DNA from: Cupriavidus necator
GTDB taxonomy: Bacteria > Pseudomonadota > Gammaproteobacteria > Burkholderiales > Burkholderiaceae
NCBI GenBank assembly: GCA_022041995.1
Contig: CP074390.1
Coordinates: 2,046,001 to 2,110,000, forward strand
DNA length: 64,000 nt
Reading direction: 5' to 3'
Shown here in pieces: positions 9,167 to 17,865 of the stretch. Positions within the stretch are counted from its first letter, which is position 1, and every line of letters begins with the position of its first letter. The notes under the pieces were generated by a model, which was not told the DNA's origin, made no database searches, and saw nothing but the letters and a program-made list of their open reading frames with translations. Position numbers and translations under genes: made by a program.

Positions 9167-10807
9167 ATGCTGACGAAATACGATCAAGGTCTGGGGAAAT
9201 GCCAGGCCAACTTCGTGCCCCTCACACCGCTGCATTTCCTGCGACGCGCGGCGGACGTGTTCCCCGACCGGGATGCGGTCATTTATCACGATCGGCGCTA
9301 TTCGTGGCGCCAGTACGCGGACCGGTGCTATCAACTGGCCCGGGCGCTAATCACCGCCGGCGTGGCGCGGGGCGACACGGTTTCCATCCTTGCCCCGAAT
9401 GTTCCCGAGATGCTGGAGGCCCACTTTGGCGTGCCGCTTTCGGGTGCCGTGCTGAACAGCATCAATATCCGCCTGGATGCGCCCGCCATTGCATTCATCT
9501 TGCAGCATTCGGAAACGCGCATCCTGCTGGCCGATACCCAATTCGCCGCGACCGTGCGCGAGGCGGTGGCGCAGACCGGTATGCCGATCCAGGTGATTGA
9601 CATCCTCGACCCGGCCTCCGGCTCGGAGGACACAGTCGGCGCTGTCGATTATGAGGCATTCCTGGCATCGGCCGCTGACGTCGAGTTGTGTTATCCCGAA
9701 GACGAATGGGATGCCATCGCGCTGAACTACACCTCCGGCACAACCGGCAGCCCAAAGGGCGTGGTTTATCACCATCGCGGAGCCTATCTGAACGCCCTGG
9801 GCCAATCGATAAATGCCGGACTGGTTGGCGCTGACCCGGTCTACCTGTGGACGCTACCGCTGTTCCATTGCAACGGATGGTGCTTTGCCTGGGCCATGGC
9901 GGCCATGGGCGGCACTCATATCTGCCTGCGCAAGGTGGTGGCAAAGGACATCTACGACGCCATCGCAGAGCATAACGTGACGCATCTATGCTGCGCGCCG
10001 ACCGTTCTCGATTTCCTGGTCGATGGCAAGCCGGACGGCTGGTCGAAGCCATCACGGCCCATCCGCATCGTCTGTGCTGGTGCTTCGCCGCCGACGGCGG
10101 TGCTGCGCAAGATCTCGGCGCTAGGCTTTTCGCTGATGCATGTGTATGGCATGACGGAAATGCATGGCGTCAACACGCTCTGCCAGCCGCAACGGGAATG
10201 GCTGGACCAGGGCGAGGATGGGTACTTCTCACATCTTTCGCGTCAAGGTGTGCGCAGCGTGGTGATGGAAGAGATGATGGTTGTCGACGCCGCCTTCAGC
10301 CCGATTCCCCGCGACGGCAAGTCCATTGGCGAAGTCATGTTCCGCGGCAACCTGGCCATGAAGGGATACCTCAAAAATGCCCAAGCCACCGAAGAAGCGT
10401 TTGCCGGCGGGTGGTATCACACTGGTGACCTCGCCGTTGTTCACGCCGATGGCTATATCGAAATCAAGGACCGGGCCAAGGACATCATTATTTCTGGCGG
10501 CGAGAACATTTCCTCCCTCGAGGTGGAGGAGATTCTCTATACCCATCCGGCAGTGCAGAACGCGGCAGTCGTGGCCGTGCCCGACCAGAAGTGGGGCGAG
10601 GTGCCATGCGCGATGCTTGAGCTCAAGCCCGAATACGCCGGTACGCTCGACGCGGAAGACATCATCCAGTACTGCCGCCATCGGCTGCCGGGATTCAAGA
10701 CGCCCCGACACGTGATATTCGAACCGCTGCCGCGTACGGCAACGGGCAAGCTCCAGAAGTTTGCCCTGCGCAAGATGGCTGTGGAAATTTTGTCGAAACG
10801 AATTTAG
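9167..10807 (+). CDS. Acyl-CoA synthetase (AMP-forming ligase)
   Basis: Adenylate-forming enzyme that would convert a carboxylic acid, ATP and CoA to acyl-CoA, AMP and pyrophosphate; 546 residues, full length. I choose the ATG at 9167 (MLTKYDQGLG), just after a GGAG. The P-loop is NYTSGTTGSPKGVVYHHRG near residue 185, the A5 motif is YGMTEMHGVNTL near 327, and the C-terminal hinge is YHTGDLAVVHADGYIEIKDRAKDIIISGGENISS. The catalytic Lys sits in RTATGKLQKFAL near the end. It follows fadH by 25 nt and precedes badH by 26 nt, so it shares the operon. It probably activates the operon's own substrate; medium-chain or alicyclic acids are plausible. Confidence 0.9.
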   Translation: MLTKYDQGLGKCQANFVPLTPLHFLRRAADVFPDRDAVIYHDRRYSWRQYADRCYQLARALITAGVARGDTVSILAPNVPEMLEAHFGVPLSGAVLNSINIRLDAPAIAFILQHSETRILLADTQFAATVREAVAQTGMPIQVIDILDPASGSEDTVGAVDYEAFLASAADVELCYPEDEWDAIALNYTSGTTGSPKGVVYHHRGAYLNALGQSINAGLVGADPVYLWTLPLFHCNGWCFAWAMAAMGGTHICLRKVVAKDIYDAIAEHNVTHLCCAPTVLDFLVDGKPDGWSKPSRPIRIVCAGASPPTAVLRKISALGFSLMHVYGMTEMHGVNTLCQPQREWLDQGEDGYFSHLSRQGVRSVVMEEMMVVDAAFSPIPRDGKSIGEVMFRGNLAMKGYLKNAQATEEAFAGGWYHTGDLAVVHADGYIEIKDRAKDIIISGGENISSLEVEEILYTHPAVQNAAVVAVPDQKWGEVPCAMLELKPEYAGTLDAEDIIQYCRHRLPGFKTPRHVIFEPLPRTATGKLQKFALRKMAVEILSKRI

Positions 10808-10833
10808 TAGGACTGAAAACAGGAGGTAGCATC

Positions 10834-11601
10834 ATGCGAGGTTTAAACGAAAAGGTGGTTGTGATCACTGGCGCCGCCGGCGGCATCGGGAAGGCATTGT
10901 GCAAGCGTTTCTGCGAAGAGGGTTCGCATGTGGTCGCGGTGGATGTCAATGCAGCCGCGCTGGAGAATCTGAGCGCAGAGCTGAAGGATCACAGCGGGCA
11001 ATTCACGCAGCTCCAGCTCGACATTACCGATCACGCGGCCGTGACCGATGCGATCGGCAAGGTTGCTGAGAAGCACGGCGGCATCGATGCGCTGATCAAC
11101 AACGCGGGCTGGGACGTCGCCATGCAGTTCCTGGAGACCACCCCGGAATTTTGGCAGAAAGTGATCGGCATCAACTTGCTGGGGCCATTGAACCTGCACC
11201 ACGCCGTGCTGCCCTGGATGGTCAAGCGCAAGCAAGGCAAGATTGTCAATATTTCCTCGGATGCGGGCCGGGTCGGCTCGTCGGGCGAATCGGTGTACTC
11301 GGCGTGCAAGGGCGGTGTCATCGCTTTCAGCAAGACTATCGCCCGCGAATGCGCGCGCAATAACATCAATGTCAACGTGGTGTGCCCCGGCCCCACCGAT
11401 ACCGCGCTGCTGCAGTCCTTCCTGGGTGAGGGTGAGTTCGGCCAGAAGATCTATGAAGGCCTGAAGCGCGCGATTCCACTCAAGCGCTTGGGCCAGCCCG
11501 AAGACATTCCCGGCATGGTGGCCTTCCTGGCCAGCGACGACGCCAACTTCATTACCGGCCAGGTCATCAGTGTCTCTGGCGGCCTGACTATGCACGGTTG
11601 A
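10834..11601 (+). CDS. badH: 2-hydroxycyclohexanecarboxyl-CoA dehydrogenase (BadH-type SDR)
   Basis: Short-chain dehydrogenase of 255 residues that would oxidise 2-hydroxycyclohexanecarboxyl-CoA to the 2-keto compound with NAD. The nucleotide site is TGAAGGIGKAL (residues 12-22), NNAGWDV lies near 90, and the catalytic Ser and Tyr/Lys lie in ISSDAGRVGSSGESVYSACKGG. The sequence follows the R. palustris BadH pattern as I remember it from end to end (MRGL start, NNAGWDV, VNVVCPGPTDTAL, FITGQVxSVSGGLTM). An AGGAGG lies 8 nt before the start. The immediate neighbour is badI, as in R. palustris, which strengthens the call. Confidence 0.9.
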   Translation: MRGLNEKVVVITGAAGGIGKALCKRFCEEGSHVVAVDVNAAALENLSAELKDHSGQFTQLQLDITDHAAVTDAIGKVAEKHGGIDALINNAGWDVAMQFLETTPEFWQKVIGINLLGPLNLHHAVLPWMVKRKQGKIVNISSDAGRVGSSGESVYSACKGGVIAFSKTIARECARNNINVNVVCPGPTDTALLQSFLGEGEFGQKIYEGLKRAIPLKRLGQPEDIPGMVAFLASDDANFITGQVISVSGGLTMHG

Positions 11602-11606
11602 GAACC

Positions 11607-12428
11607 ATGAGCGAATATTCTGACATCCTTTATGAAGTGCGCGACGGTGTGGCCCGCATCACCATCAACCGTCCGCAGAAGTACAACGCCTTTCGTGGCC
11701 GTACCTGTGACGAACTTATCCACGCGCTGAACGCGGCATCTTGGGACAAGTCGGTTGGTGTGGTCGTGCTGACAGGCACTGGCGACAAGGCCTTTTGCAC
11801 CGGCGGCGACCAATCGGCGCACGACGGTGGTTACGATGGCCGCGGCGTGATCGGCCTGCCGGTGGAGGAACTGCAAGGCATCATCCGTGAATGCCCGAAG
11901 CCCGTGATCGCACGTGTCAATGGCTATGCCATCGGCGGCGGCAATGTGCTCGTGACCTGTTGCGATCTTGCCATCGCATCTGAGACCGCGCAATTCGGCC
12001 AGGTGGGTCCGAAGGTCGGCTCGGTCGATCCGGGTTTCGGCACCGCCTTGCTCGCTCGTGTCGTCGGTGAGAAGCGTGCCCGCGAGATCTGGTTCCTGTG
12101 CCGACGCTATTCCGCTGCGGAGGCGCTGGCCATGGGTCTCATTAACGCCGTGGTGCCGGCCGACCAGCTCGATGCCGAAGTCGACAAGTGGTGCCAGGAG
12201 ATTCTCGCGATGAGCCCGACCGCGCTGGCCATTGCCAAGCGCTCTTTCAATGCCGACACGGATTCGATCCGCGGTATCGGCGGGCTGGGTATGCAGGCAC
12301 TGGCGCTGTACTACGGCACCGCTGAGTCGCAAGAGGGCGTCCATGCCTTCCTGGAGAAGCGCAAGCCGCGCTTCCGTGACGTCTACCAGGGTAAGGTTGC
12401 GGGCGACAGCGGGGAGAGCAAGTCATGA
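11607..12428 (+). CDS. badI: 2-ketocyclohexanecarboxyl-CoA hydrolase (BadI)
   Basis: Ring-opening crotonase, 273 residues, that would convert 2-ketocyclohexanecarboxyl-CoA to pimeloyl-CoA. The family-specific features are TGGDQSAHDGGYDGRG near residue 68, YAIGGGNVLVTCCDL near 108, and FGQVGPKVGSVDPGFGTALLARVVGEKRAREIW near 130-160, which holds the Asp used by the BadI/MenB group. I choose the ATG at 11607 over the upstream in-frame TTG. It starts 6 nt after badH and overlaps the next gene by 4 nt, so translation is probably coupled. A second BadI-like gene lies at 30.3-31.1 kb but is clearly different in sequence. Confidence 0.9.
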   Translation: MSEYSDILYEVRDGVARITINRPQKYNAFRGRTCDELIHALNAASWDKSVGVVVLTGTGDKAFCTGGDQSAHDGGYDGRGVIGLPVEELQGIIRECPKPVIARVNGYAIGGGNVLVTCCDLAIASETAQFGQVGPKVGSVDPGFGTALLARVVGEKRAREIWFLCRRYSAAEALAMGLINAVVPADQLDAEVDKWCQEILAMSPTALAIAKRSFNADTDSIRGIGGLGMQALALYYGTAESQEGVHAFLEKRKPRFRDVYQGKVAGDSGESKS

Positions 12429-13195
12429 CGGTCGGCCTGCATTATGCCGACGGCGTGGCGGTGCTCACCCTGGATAGACCGGGGGCACTCAATGCGCTGA
12501 ACTCTGACATGCTGAGGGCATTGTCACTGCACATTGACACCATCGCCCGGTCTGAGGCCCGCGCCGTGCTGGTGATCGGGTCTGGCGAGCGGGCGTTCTG
12601 CGCGGGCGCTGACATCGCCGAACTGCAAGGCAGGACCGCATCACAGCATCTTGATGGCGCGGCGCTTGGGCAGGGCGTCTTCGCGAAGCTGGCTGCATTG
12701 TCGATTCCGACGGTGGCGGTGATCCGCGGGCCGGCGTTGGGCGGTGGCTTGGAGTTGGCAATGTCGTGCAGTCATCGCGTGGCAGTCGTCGGCGCCAAGC
12801 TTGGTCTGCCGGAGATCAAGCTCGGCCTGATACCCGGCTATGGCGGGACCCAGCGTCTGCCGCGCCTAGTGGGAACCGAGAAGGCGATGGAGCTGATCCT
12901 CTCCGGCCGTCTTGTCTCTGCTGACGAGGCGCTGGCCATCGGCCTGGTAGACAAACTGGTCGAGGATGGAGATGTCATGAACATTGGCCTGGCATTCCTC
13001 GCCGCGCTCTCCGACGGGCGGCCCGCCGCGGTTCACCTTGCCCGAGAGGCGGTCCGACGTGCGGCAACGCTTAGCCTTGAGGATGGCCTGCGAGCTGAAG
13101 CTGACCTGTTTGTCCTGGCCACGCAAACAGATGACGCCGCCGAAGGCATTAACGCGTTCCTCGAAAAGCGAGCGCCCCGCTTCGCCGGACGTTGA
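12425..13195 (+). CDS. Enoyl-CoA hydratase (BadK-like position in the operon)
   Basis: Crotonase of 256 residues with both classic hydratase glutamates: GGGLELAMSCSHRVA and LPEIKLGLIPGYGGTQRLPR. It also has the oxyanion segment SGERAFCAGADIAEL near residue 55 and the usual C-terminal GINAFLEKRAPRFAGR. It would add water to an alpha,beta-unsaturated acyl-CoA. Next to badH-badI the expected substrate is cyclohex-1-ene-1-carboxyl-CoA (the BadK step), but general enoyl-CoA hydration is equally allowed by sequence. It overlaps badI by 4 nt (ATGA) and ends just before a strong hairpin. A paralogue with the same two glutamates is at 27.9-28.6 kb. Confidence 0.87.
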   Translation: MTVGLHYADGVAVLTLDRPGALNALNSDMLRALSLHIDTIARSEARAVLVIGSGERAFCAGADIAELQGRTASQHLDGAALGQGVFAKLAALSIPTVAVIRGPALGGGLELAMSCSHRVAVVGAKLGLPEIKLGLIPGYGGTQRLPRLVGTEKAMELILSGRLVSADEALAIGLVDKLVEDGDVMNIGLAFLAALSDGRPAAVHLAREAVRRAATLSLEDGLRAEADLFVLATQTDDAAEGINAFLEKRAPRFAGR

Positions 13196-13203
13196 TATGC
13201 AGG

Positions 13204-13236
13204 TGCCGGTGGCGGCATCCACAGCCGCCACCGGCA
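13204..13236. other. Perfect intercistronic hairpin after the crotonase gene
   Basis: 13-bp perfect arms (TGCCGGTGGCGGC and complement) around a 7-nt loop, starting 8 nt after the stop codon. There is no T-run. It could lower expression of the downstream acyl-CoA dehydrogenase relative to bad genes or stabilise the upstream mRNA. Confidence 0.6.
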
Positions 13237-13376
13237 TCTCGCTGCACATATGACATTGCCCTGCCTCTGGGCGCAGATCAAATCTTCTTCTTGTGTCGTG
13301 CAGCCATTCGCGGACACCCGCGCTTTGGCCGGGAGCTGAATCGCGCGGCGCGTCCACCCTATACGAGAGACCCCCC

Positions 13377-15167
13377 ATGACATACGTTGCACCGCTCAAG
13401 GACCTTCTTTTCAACATTGAGCACCTGGCCGGTCTGGATGAGCTTGTTCGGCTGGAGGGATTCGACGAAGCCGGCATCGAGACTGCGGCGGCAGTGCTCG
13501 AGGAGTGCGCGCGCTTCAACGAGGAAGTGATCGCCCCCCTGAACGCAAGTGGCGACCGCGAGCCGCCGACGCTGGTCGATGGAGTCGTAAAGACCAGCCC
13601 TGGCGCAAGGCAGGCCTTCCGGCAGTACGCGGAGGCCGGATGGCTGGGCGTCCAGCATCCTCCGCAATACGGTGGGCAGGGGCTGCCCAAGGTGATCGGC
13701 GCAGCGTGCTCTGAGATGGTGAACTCTGCCAACCTGAGCTTTGCTCTGTGCGCTTTGCTCAGCGACGGCGCCATTGCGGCGCTGGCCGCAGTCGGTTCGG
13801 AGGCCATGCGCCAGACGTACCTGCACAAGCTGGTTTCCGGCCAGTGGACCGGGACCATGAACCTGACGGAACCGCAGGCAGGTAGTGACCTGTCGCTGGT
13901 GCGTACTCGTGCCGAGCCGCAGGAAGACGGCACCTACAAGGTGTTCGGCACCAAGATCTTCATCACCTACGGCGACCACGACCTGACCGAGAACATTGTG
14001 CACCTGATGCTCGCGCGGGTCACGGGCGCGCCGGAGGGCATCAAGGGCGTCAGCATGTTCCTGGTACCGAAGGTTCTCGTCCAGGAGGACGGAAGCCTGG
14101 GCGAACGCAATGACGTCCACGCCGCCAGTCTCGAACACAAGCTGGGCATCAAGGCGAGTCCAACCGCGGTAATGCAGTATGGGGAGCATGGCGGCGCAAC
14201 GGGCTATCTGATTGGCGAGGAGAACCGCGGCCTGGAGTACATGTTCCAGATGATGAACTCGGCACGCTTTGCCGTCGGCGTGCAAGGTGTCGCGATTGCG
14301 GAACGCGCCTACCAGCAAGCAGTGGCGTACGCCAGAGAACGCGTCCAGGGGCGCCCAGTGGATGGATCGGCCTCAAGCAGCGTCGCCATCATCGGACATC
14401 CGGATGTGCGGCGGATGCTGATGGAGATGCGGGCGCGCATCGAAGGCTGCAGGGCGATGCTGCTCGTCGCGGCCGGCGCCGACGATCTAGCCTGCCGCCA
14501 CCCTGACGCCGGCGTCAGGGTGGCGCAGCATGCGTTCTATGAATTCCTGCTGCCGCTGATTAAGGGCTACTGCACCGAGATGGGCGTGCAGGTCACGTCG
14601 TTAAACATCCAAGTCCATGGCGGCATGGGCTTCATCGAAGAAACCGGCGCCGCGCAATACTACCGTGATGCCCGCATCCTGCCGATCTATGAAGGCACCA
14701 CAGCCATTCAGGCAAATGACCTGGTGGGTCGCAAGACCATCCGAGATGGCGGCGCCACCGCGCGGTCGATTGCCGCTCAAATCGAACTGACTGAGGCGCA
14801 GCTTGCGCAACGGGATGGCGAGGCCGCTGCTTCCGTCCGCGCCGGCCTGGCATTTGCGCGACAGGCGTTCCTCGATGTTGTCGAGTATGTCGTTCAGCAG
14901 GGTCTGCAAGATCCAAATGCGGCTTATGCCGGAAGTGTTCCTTACCTGACCCTCGCGGCCGAGCTGGTGGCGGGCTGGCAGTTGGCACGCGCGTTGCTTG
15001 TTGCCGACGAACTCTCGGCTCGTGGTCAGGATAAGCCGTTCATGGACGCGAAGGTGGCTACCGCGTGTTTCTTCGCGGAGCACGTTCTCGCGCAGGCCGG
15101 AGCACACCGGCATCGCATCTTGCATGGTGCAGATAGCGTGCTGGCCATCCAACCCGAACTGTTCTGA
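13377..15167 (+). CDS. Acyl-CoA dehydrogenase, long (about 596-residue) type
   Basis: FAD-dependent dehydrogenase introducing an alpha,beta double bond into an acyl-CoA. The start MTYVAPLKDLLFNIEHLAGL is typical of the 590-600-residue bacterial subgroup with an extra C-terminal domain. The FAD/substrate motifs are MNLTEPQAGSDLSLVRT near residue 165 and FGTKIFITYGDHDLTENIVHLMLA near 195. IQVHGGMGFIEETGAAQYYRDARILPIYEGTTAIQANDL near 420-455 includes the expected catalytic Glu. It sits 181 nt after the crotonase gene, past a hairpin, and before the ABC transporter. In context it may start beta-oxidation of pimeloyl-CoA or dehydrogenate the ring acyl-CoA. Sequence alone cannot separate these. Confidence 0.9.
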   Translation: MTYVAPLKDLLFNIEHLAGLDELVRLEGFDEAGIETAAAVLEECARFNEEVIAPLNASGDREPPTLVDGVVKTSPGARQAFRQYAEAGWLGVQHPPQYGGQGLPKVIGAACSEMVNSANLSFALCALLSDGAIAALAAVGSEAMRQTYLHKLVSGQWTGTMNLTEPQAGSDLSLVRTRAEPQEDGTYKVFGTKIFITYGDHDLTENIVHLMLARVTGAPEGIKGVSMFLVPKVLVQEDGSLGERNDVHAASLEHKLGIKASPTAVMQYGEHGGATGYLIGEENRGLEYMFQMMNSARFAVGVQGVAIAERAYQQAVAYARERVQGRPVDGSASSSVAIIGHPDVRRMLMEMRARIEGCRAMLLVAAGADDLACRHPDAGVRVAQHAFYEFLLPLIKGYCTEMGVQVTSLNIQVHGGMGFIEETGAAQYYRDARILPIYEGTTAIQANDLVGRKTIRDGGATARSIAAQIELTEAQLAQRDGEAAASVRAGLAFARQAFLDVVEYVVQQGLQDPNAAYAGSVPYLTLAAELVAGWQLARALLVADELSARGQDKPFMDAKVATACFFAEHVLAQAGAHRHRILHGADSVLAIQPELF

Positions 15168-15202
15168 TAGTCCAAGACGACGCTGCAAAAAAGGAGTGGA
15201 CG

Positions 15203-15580
15203 GTGGCGGGCGCAACACAATCGGTACAGCCGATGCAGTCCGAAATGAGGGTCGCAGAGATGCTTCATCACATTCGGGCTGCGGTGCGTGCCATCCAATC
15301 GGAAGCCAGGCAGCAAAAGCATGACGACGTCAACGGAATGACGCGGCGGCTTGGCCACCTTCTTGCGCTGGCTATCCAGCATGAATCGCCCCTCGATATC
15401 GCGGTGATTCTCGGCAGTGCCGCGGAGCTTCGGTATTTTCCCGACGATGCGGCATTTGAGCATTGCACGCGTACCGTCCAGCGCCATGGTGGCAAGGCAA
15501 TGCGCGCCGTGGTCTGGGCTGTACGGCATCGATGTGCGCGTGCGGGCGCTGGACACCGGCGCTTCGTGGTCGAGTCCTGA
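15203..15580 (+). CDS. Hypothetical small protein
   Basis: Frame of 125 codons starting at GTG 15203, with AAGGAG 7 nt upstream, so translation is plausible. I do not recognise the family. The middle is helix-rich (MRVAEMLHHIRAAVRAIQSEAR, then MTRRLGHLLALAIQ), with no membrane segment or signal peptide. The last 30 residues become Arg-rich and unlike the rest, and another frame opens there (from about 15500), so a late frameshift is possible. It lies between the acyl-CoA dehydrogenase and the transporter genes on the same strand. The following 15581-15790 holds no gene I can support. Confidence 0.4.
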   Translation: MAGATQSVQPMQSEMRVAEMLHHIRAAVRAIQSEARQQKHDDVNGMTRRLGHLLALAIQHESPLDIAVILGSAAELRYFPDDAAFEHCTRTVQRHGGKAMRAVVWAVRHRCARAGAGHRRFVVES

Positions 15581-15790
15581 ACTGCTGTCGCCGCAACCGA
15601 GGACAATAGGACTGTAGTTTCCAAGGACATGTACGTGGGCACGAATGTCCTTGCCCAGTCAGCGAAAACACAGAAATCGCCAATTTCTGGTGATTTTCGG
15701 CCCTTCAAGGGCTGGCATCGTTATTGCGAAAAGGAAGGAACTGCTCGCTCAGCGGCAGTCCACGACGATAACGTACGACTGGAGACATTC

Positions 15791-16982
15791 ATGAAGACTA
15801 CGGTGCTGCGCGCTGGCTTGCCTGGCAATGCTCGGCCACCCGGTGCAGGCGGAGGAGCCCTTCCGGATCGGCGCCCTCGTAGATATGACGGGCGTGTACT
15901 CAGGCATTGGCGGCCCGGGCGGGGTCGCAGCGGTCAAGATGGCGGTCCAGGATTTTGGCGGCAAGGTCCTCGGCAGACCCGTCGAAGTCCTGAGCGCCGA
16001 CTACCAGAACAAGGTCGACGTGTCCGCGACCCGCGCGCGCGAGTGGTATGACCGCAATAACGTCGAGATGATCATTGAATCCACCGACTCGGCGTCGGCG
16101 CTCGCGCTGCAGAAGCTCGGTGCCAGCAAGAAGAAGATCACCATCTTTGCGGGTTCGGCCACGACCGAGCTGACGGGCAAGCAGTGTTCCCCCTACGGTG
16201 TGCACTACGTCTACAACACCTATGCGCTGGCAAACGGCACGGCGCGGGCGATCGTCGAAGAAGGCAAGAAGGATTGGTTCTTCGTGACTGCTGACTATGC
16301 TTTCGGACATTCCTTGGAAGCCAACGCTGCCGCGGTGGTCGAGCAATCTGGCGGGAGGGTGACCGGAAGGGTCCGGCACCCGCTCGCCGCTTCGGATTTC
16401 GCTTCGTTCCTGCTGCAGGCGCAATCGTCTAAGGCCCAGGTCATCGCGCTGGCCAATGCCGGCCGCGACACCCAGAATGCGGTGCGCCAGGCTGCGGAGT
16501 TTGGGCTGGGAAAGGGAAAGCAGGTGGTCGCACCCCTGCTGATTTTCGATAGCGACCTGAAGGGCATGGGCCTGAAGGCGTCGCAGGGACTCCAGTTCAC
16601 GACGGCCTTTTACTGGGACTACAACGACGAGACTCGAGAGTTTGGCAAGAAGTATTTCGCGCAGACCAAGATGATGCCGACGATGGTCCAGGCTGGAATG
16701 TACTCGGCCGTGACCCACTACCTCAGGGCCGTGCAGGCAGTTGGCAGCGCGGATCCCGACAAGGTTATGGCAAAGATGCGCGAGACGCCCATCAATGACT
16801 TCTTTGCCAAGGGCGGCCGTATCCAGGCCAACGGGCAGATGGTCCACGACATGTACCTCGCTGAAGCCAAAGGACCGGCGGAGTCCAAGGGAGAATGGGA
16901 CCTGATGAAGATCCGGAAGGTGATTCCGAAGGACAAGGCGTTTGAACCGCTGGCACAGAGCGCATGCCCCCTGAAAGGGTGA
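15791..16982 (+). CDS. Branched-chain-type ABC transporter periplasmic binding protein, frame broken in the signal peptide
   Basis: Periplasmic-binding protein of the Liv/Peripla_BP_6 class that would capture the transported acid. The mature part reads EEPFRIGALVDMTGVYSGIGGPGGVAAVKMAV, typical of ABC solute receptors for aromatic and acyl substrates. It continues with VEVLSADYQNKVDVSATRAREW and DWFFVTADYAFGHSLE to a normal C-terminus. From the ATG at 15791 the first residues MKTTVLRAGL are a good signal-peptide start, but the frame is lost at 15821. Dropping one C there gives LLAMLGHPVQA, completing the leader, and about 396 residues in all. Without that the only frame starts at ATG 15828 and lacks an export signal. 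It may be a sequencing error or a real defect. It is followed by the four other Liv-type genes. Confidence 0.8.
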
Positions 16983-17081
16983 CGCGCCGCGTTGCATCCT
17001 GATTTTCCATGAAGGGTATCCCGGTGGCGCCGACCACCGGAAGCCCTTGCTTTGTCCTTCACCCCGCGGGCTTCCCTTTCC

Positions 17082-17852
17082 ATGTCAGATATCATTCTGC
17101 AGACAACGCAACTATCAAAGGCCTTTAAAGGCTTCTCGGCAGTGAGCGACGTCAACCTGCGCGTGCGCCGCGGCTCGATCCATGCGCTGATCGGGCCCAA
17201 TGGTGCCGGCAAGACCACCTGCTTCAACCTGCTCACCAAGTTCCTGGAGCCGACCACCGGCACCATCCTTTTCAATGGCGTCGACATCACGCGCGAAAAA
17301 CCTGCGCAGATCGCACGCCGTGGCGTGATCCGCTCGTTCCAGATCTCGGCCGTGTTCCCGCACCTGACGGTGATGGAGAACGTGCGCATCGGCCTGCAGC
17401 GCCAGCTTGGTACCGCGTACCAGTTCTGGCGCAGCGAACGTTCGCTCGAGGTGCTCAACGGCCGCGCCATGGAGCTGCTCGACGAGGTCGGCCTGACCGA
17501 GTTCGCGCAGACCGTCACGGTGAATCTGCCGTACGGACGCAAGCGCGCGCTCGAGATTGCCACCACGCTGGCCATGGAGCCCGAGCTGATGCTGCTCGAT
17601 GAACCGACGCAGGGCATGGGCCACGAGGACGTGGACCGTGTCACGCAGCTCATCAAGAAGGTCTCGGCAGGCCGCACCATCCTGATGGTCGAGCACAACA
17701 TGAGCGTGGTGTCGTCGATCGCCGACAGGATCACCGTGCTGCAGCGTGGTGCGATTCTTGCCGAAGGCCCGTACGCGGAGGTCTCGAAGGACCCGCGCGT
17801 GATGGAAGCCTACATGGGCACCGCCGACGCCGAGTTGCAAGGCGCGCACTGA
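17082..17852 (+). CDS. ABC transporter ATP-binding protein, LivG type
   Basis: Cytoplasmic ATPase of 256 residues. Walker A is intact (GPNGAGKTTCFNLLTKFLEP, about residues 42-61). The Q-loop region is RSFQISAVFPHLTVMENVRIG. The signature region NLPYGRKRALEIATTLA is the LivG-like variant of LSGGQ. Walker B is LMLLDEPTQGMGHEDV and the H-loop is MVEHNM. I start at ATG 17082 (MSDIILQTTQL). It precedes LivF by 13 nt. It should pair with LivF to power the two permeases. The substrate is likely an aromatic, alicyclic or dicarboxylic acid given the catabolic genes around it, not necessarily an amino acid. Confidence 0.92.
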   Translation: MSDIILQTTQLSKAFKGFSAVSDVNLRVRRGSIHALIGPNGAGKTTCFNLLTKFLEPTTGTILFNGVDITREKPAQIARRGVIRSFQISAVFPHLTVMENVRIGLQRQLGTAYQFWRSERSLEVLNGRAMELLDEVGLTEFAQTVTVNLPYGRKRALEIATTLAMEPELMLLDEPTQGMGHEDVDRVTQLIKKVSAGRTILMVEHNMSVVSSIADRITVLQRGAILAEGPYAEVSKDPRVMEAYMGTADAELQGAH

Positions 17853-17865
17853 GGAGGCCATCGAC

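Noticed and set aside
9199..9600. Plus-strand frame of 133 codons inside the acyl-CoA ligase gene
   Set aside because: The ligase frame carries all expected motifs; this alternative frame has none.
15203..15617. Fusion of two overlapping frames into one larger small protein
   Set aside because: The second frame (GLYGIDVRVRALDTGASWSSPELL) reads plausibly, but no known family supports the join, so only the first frame is listed as hypothetical.
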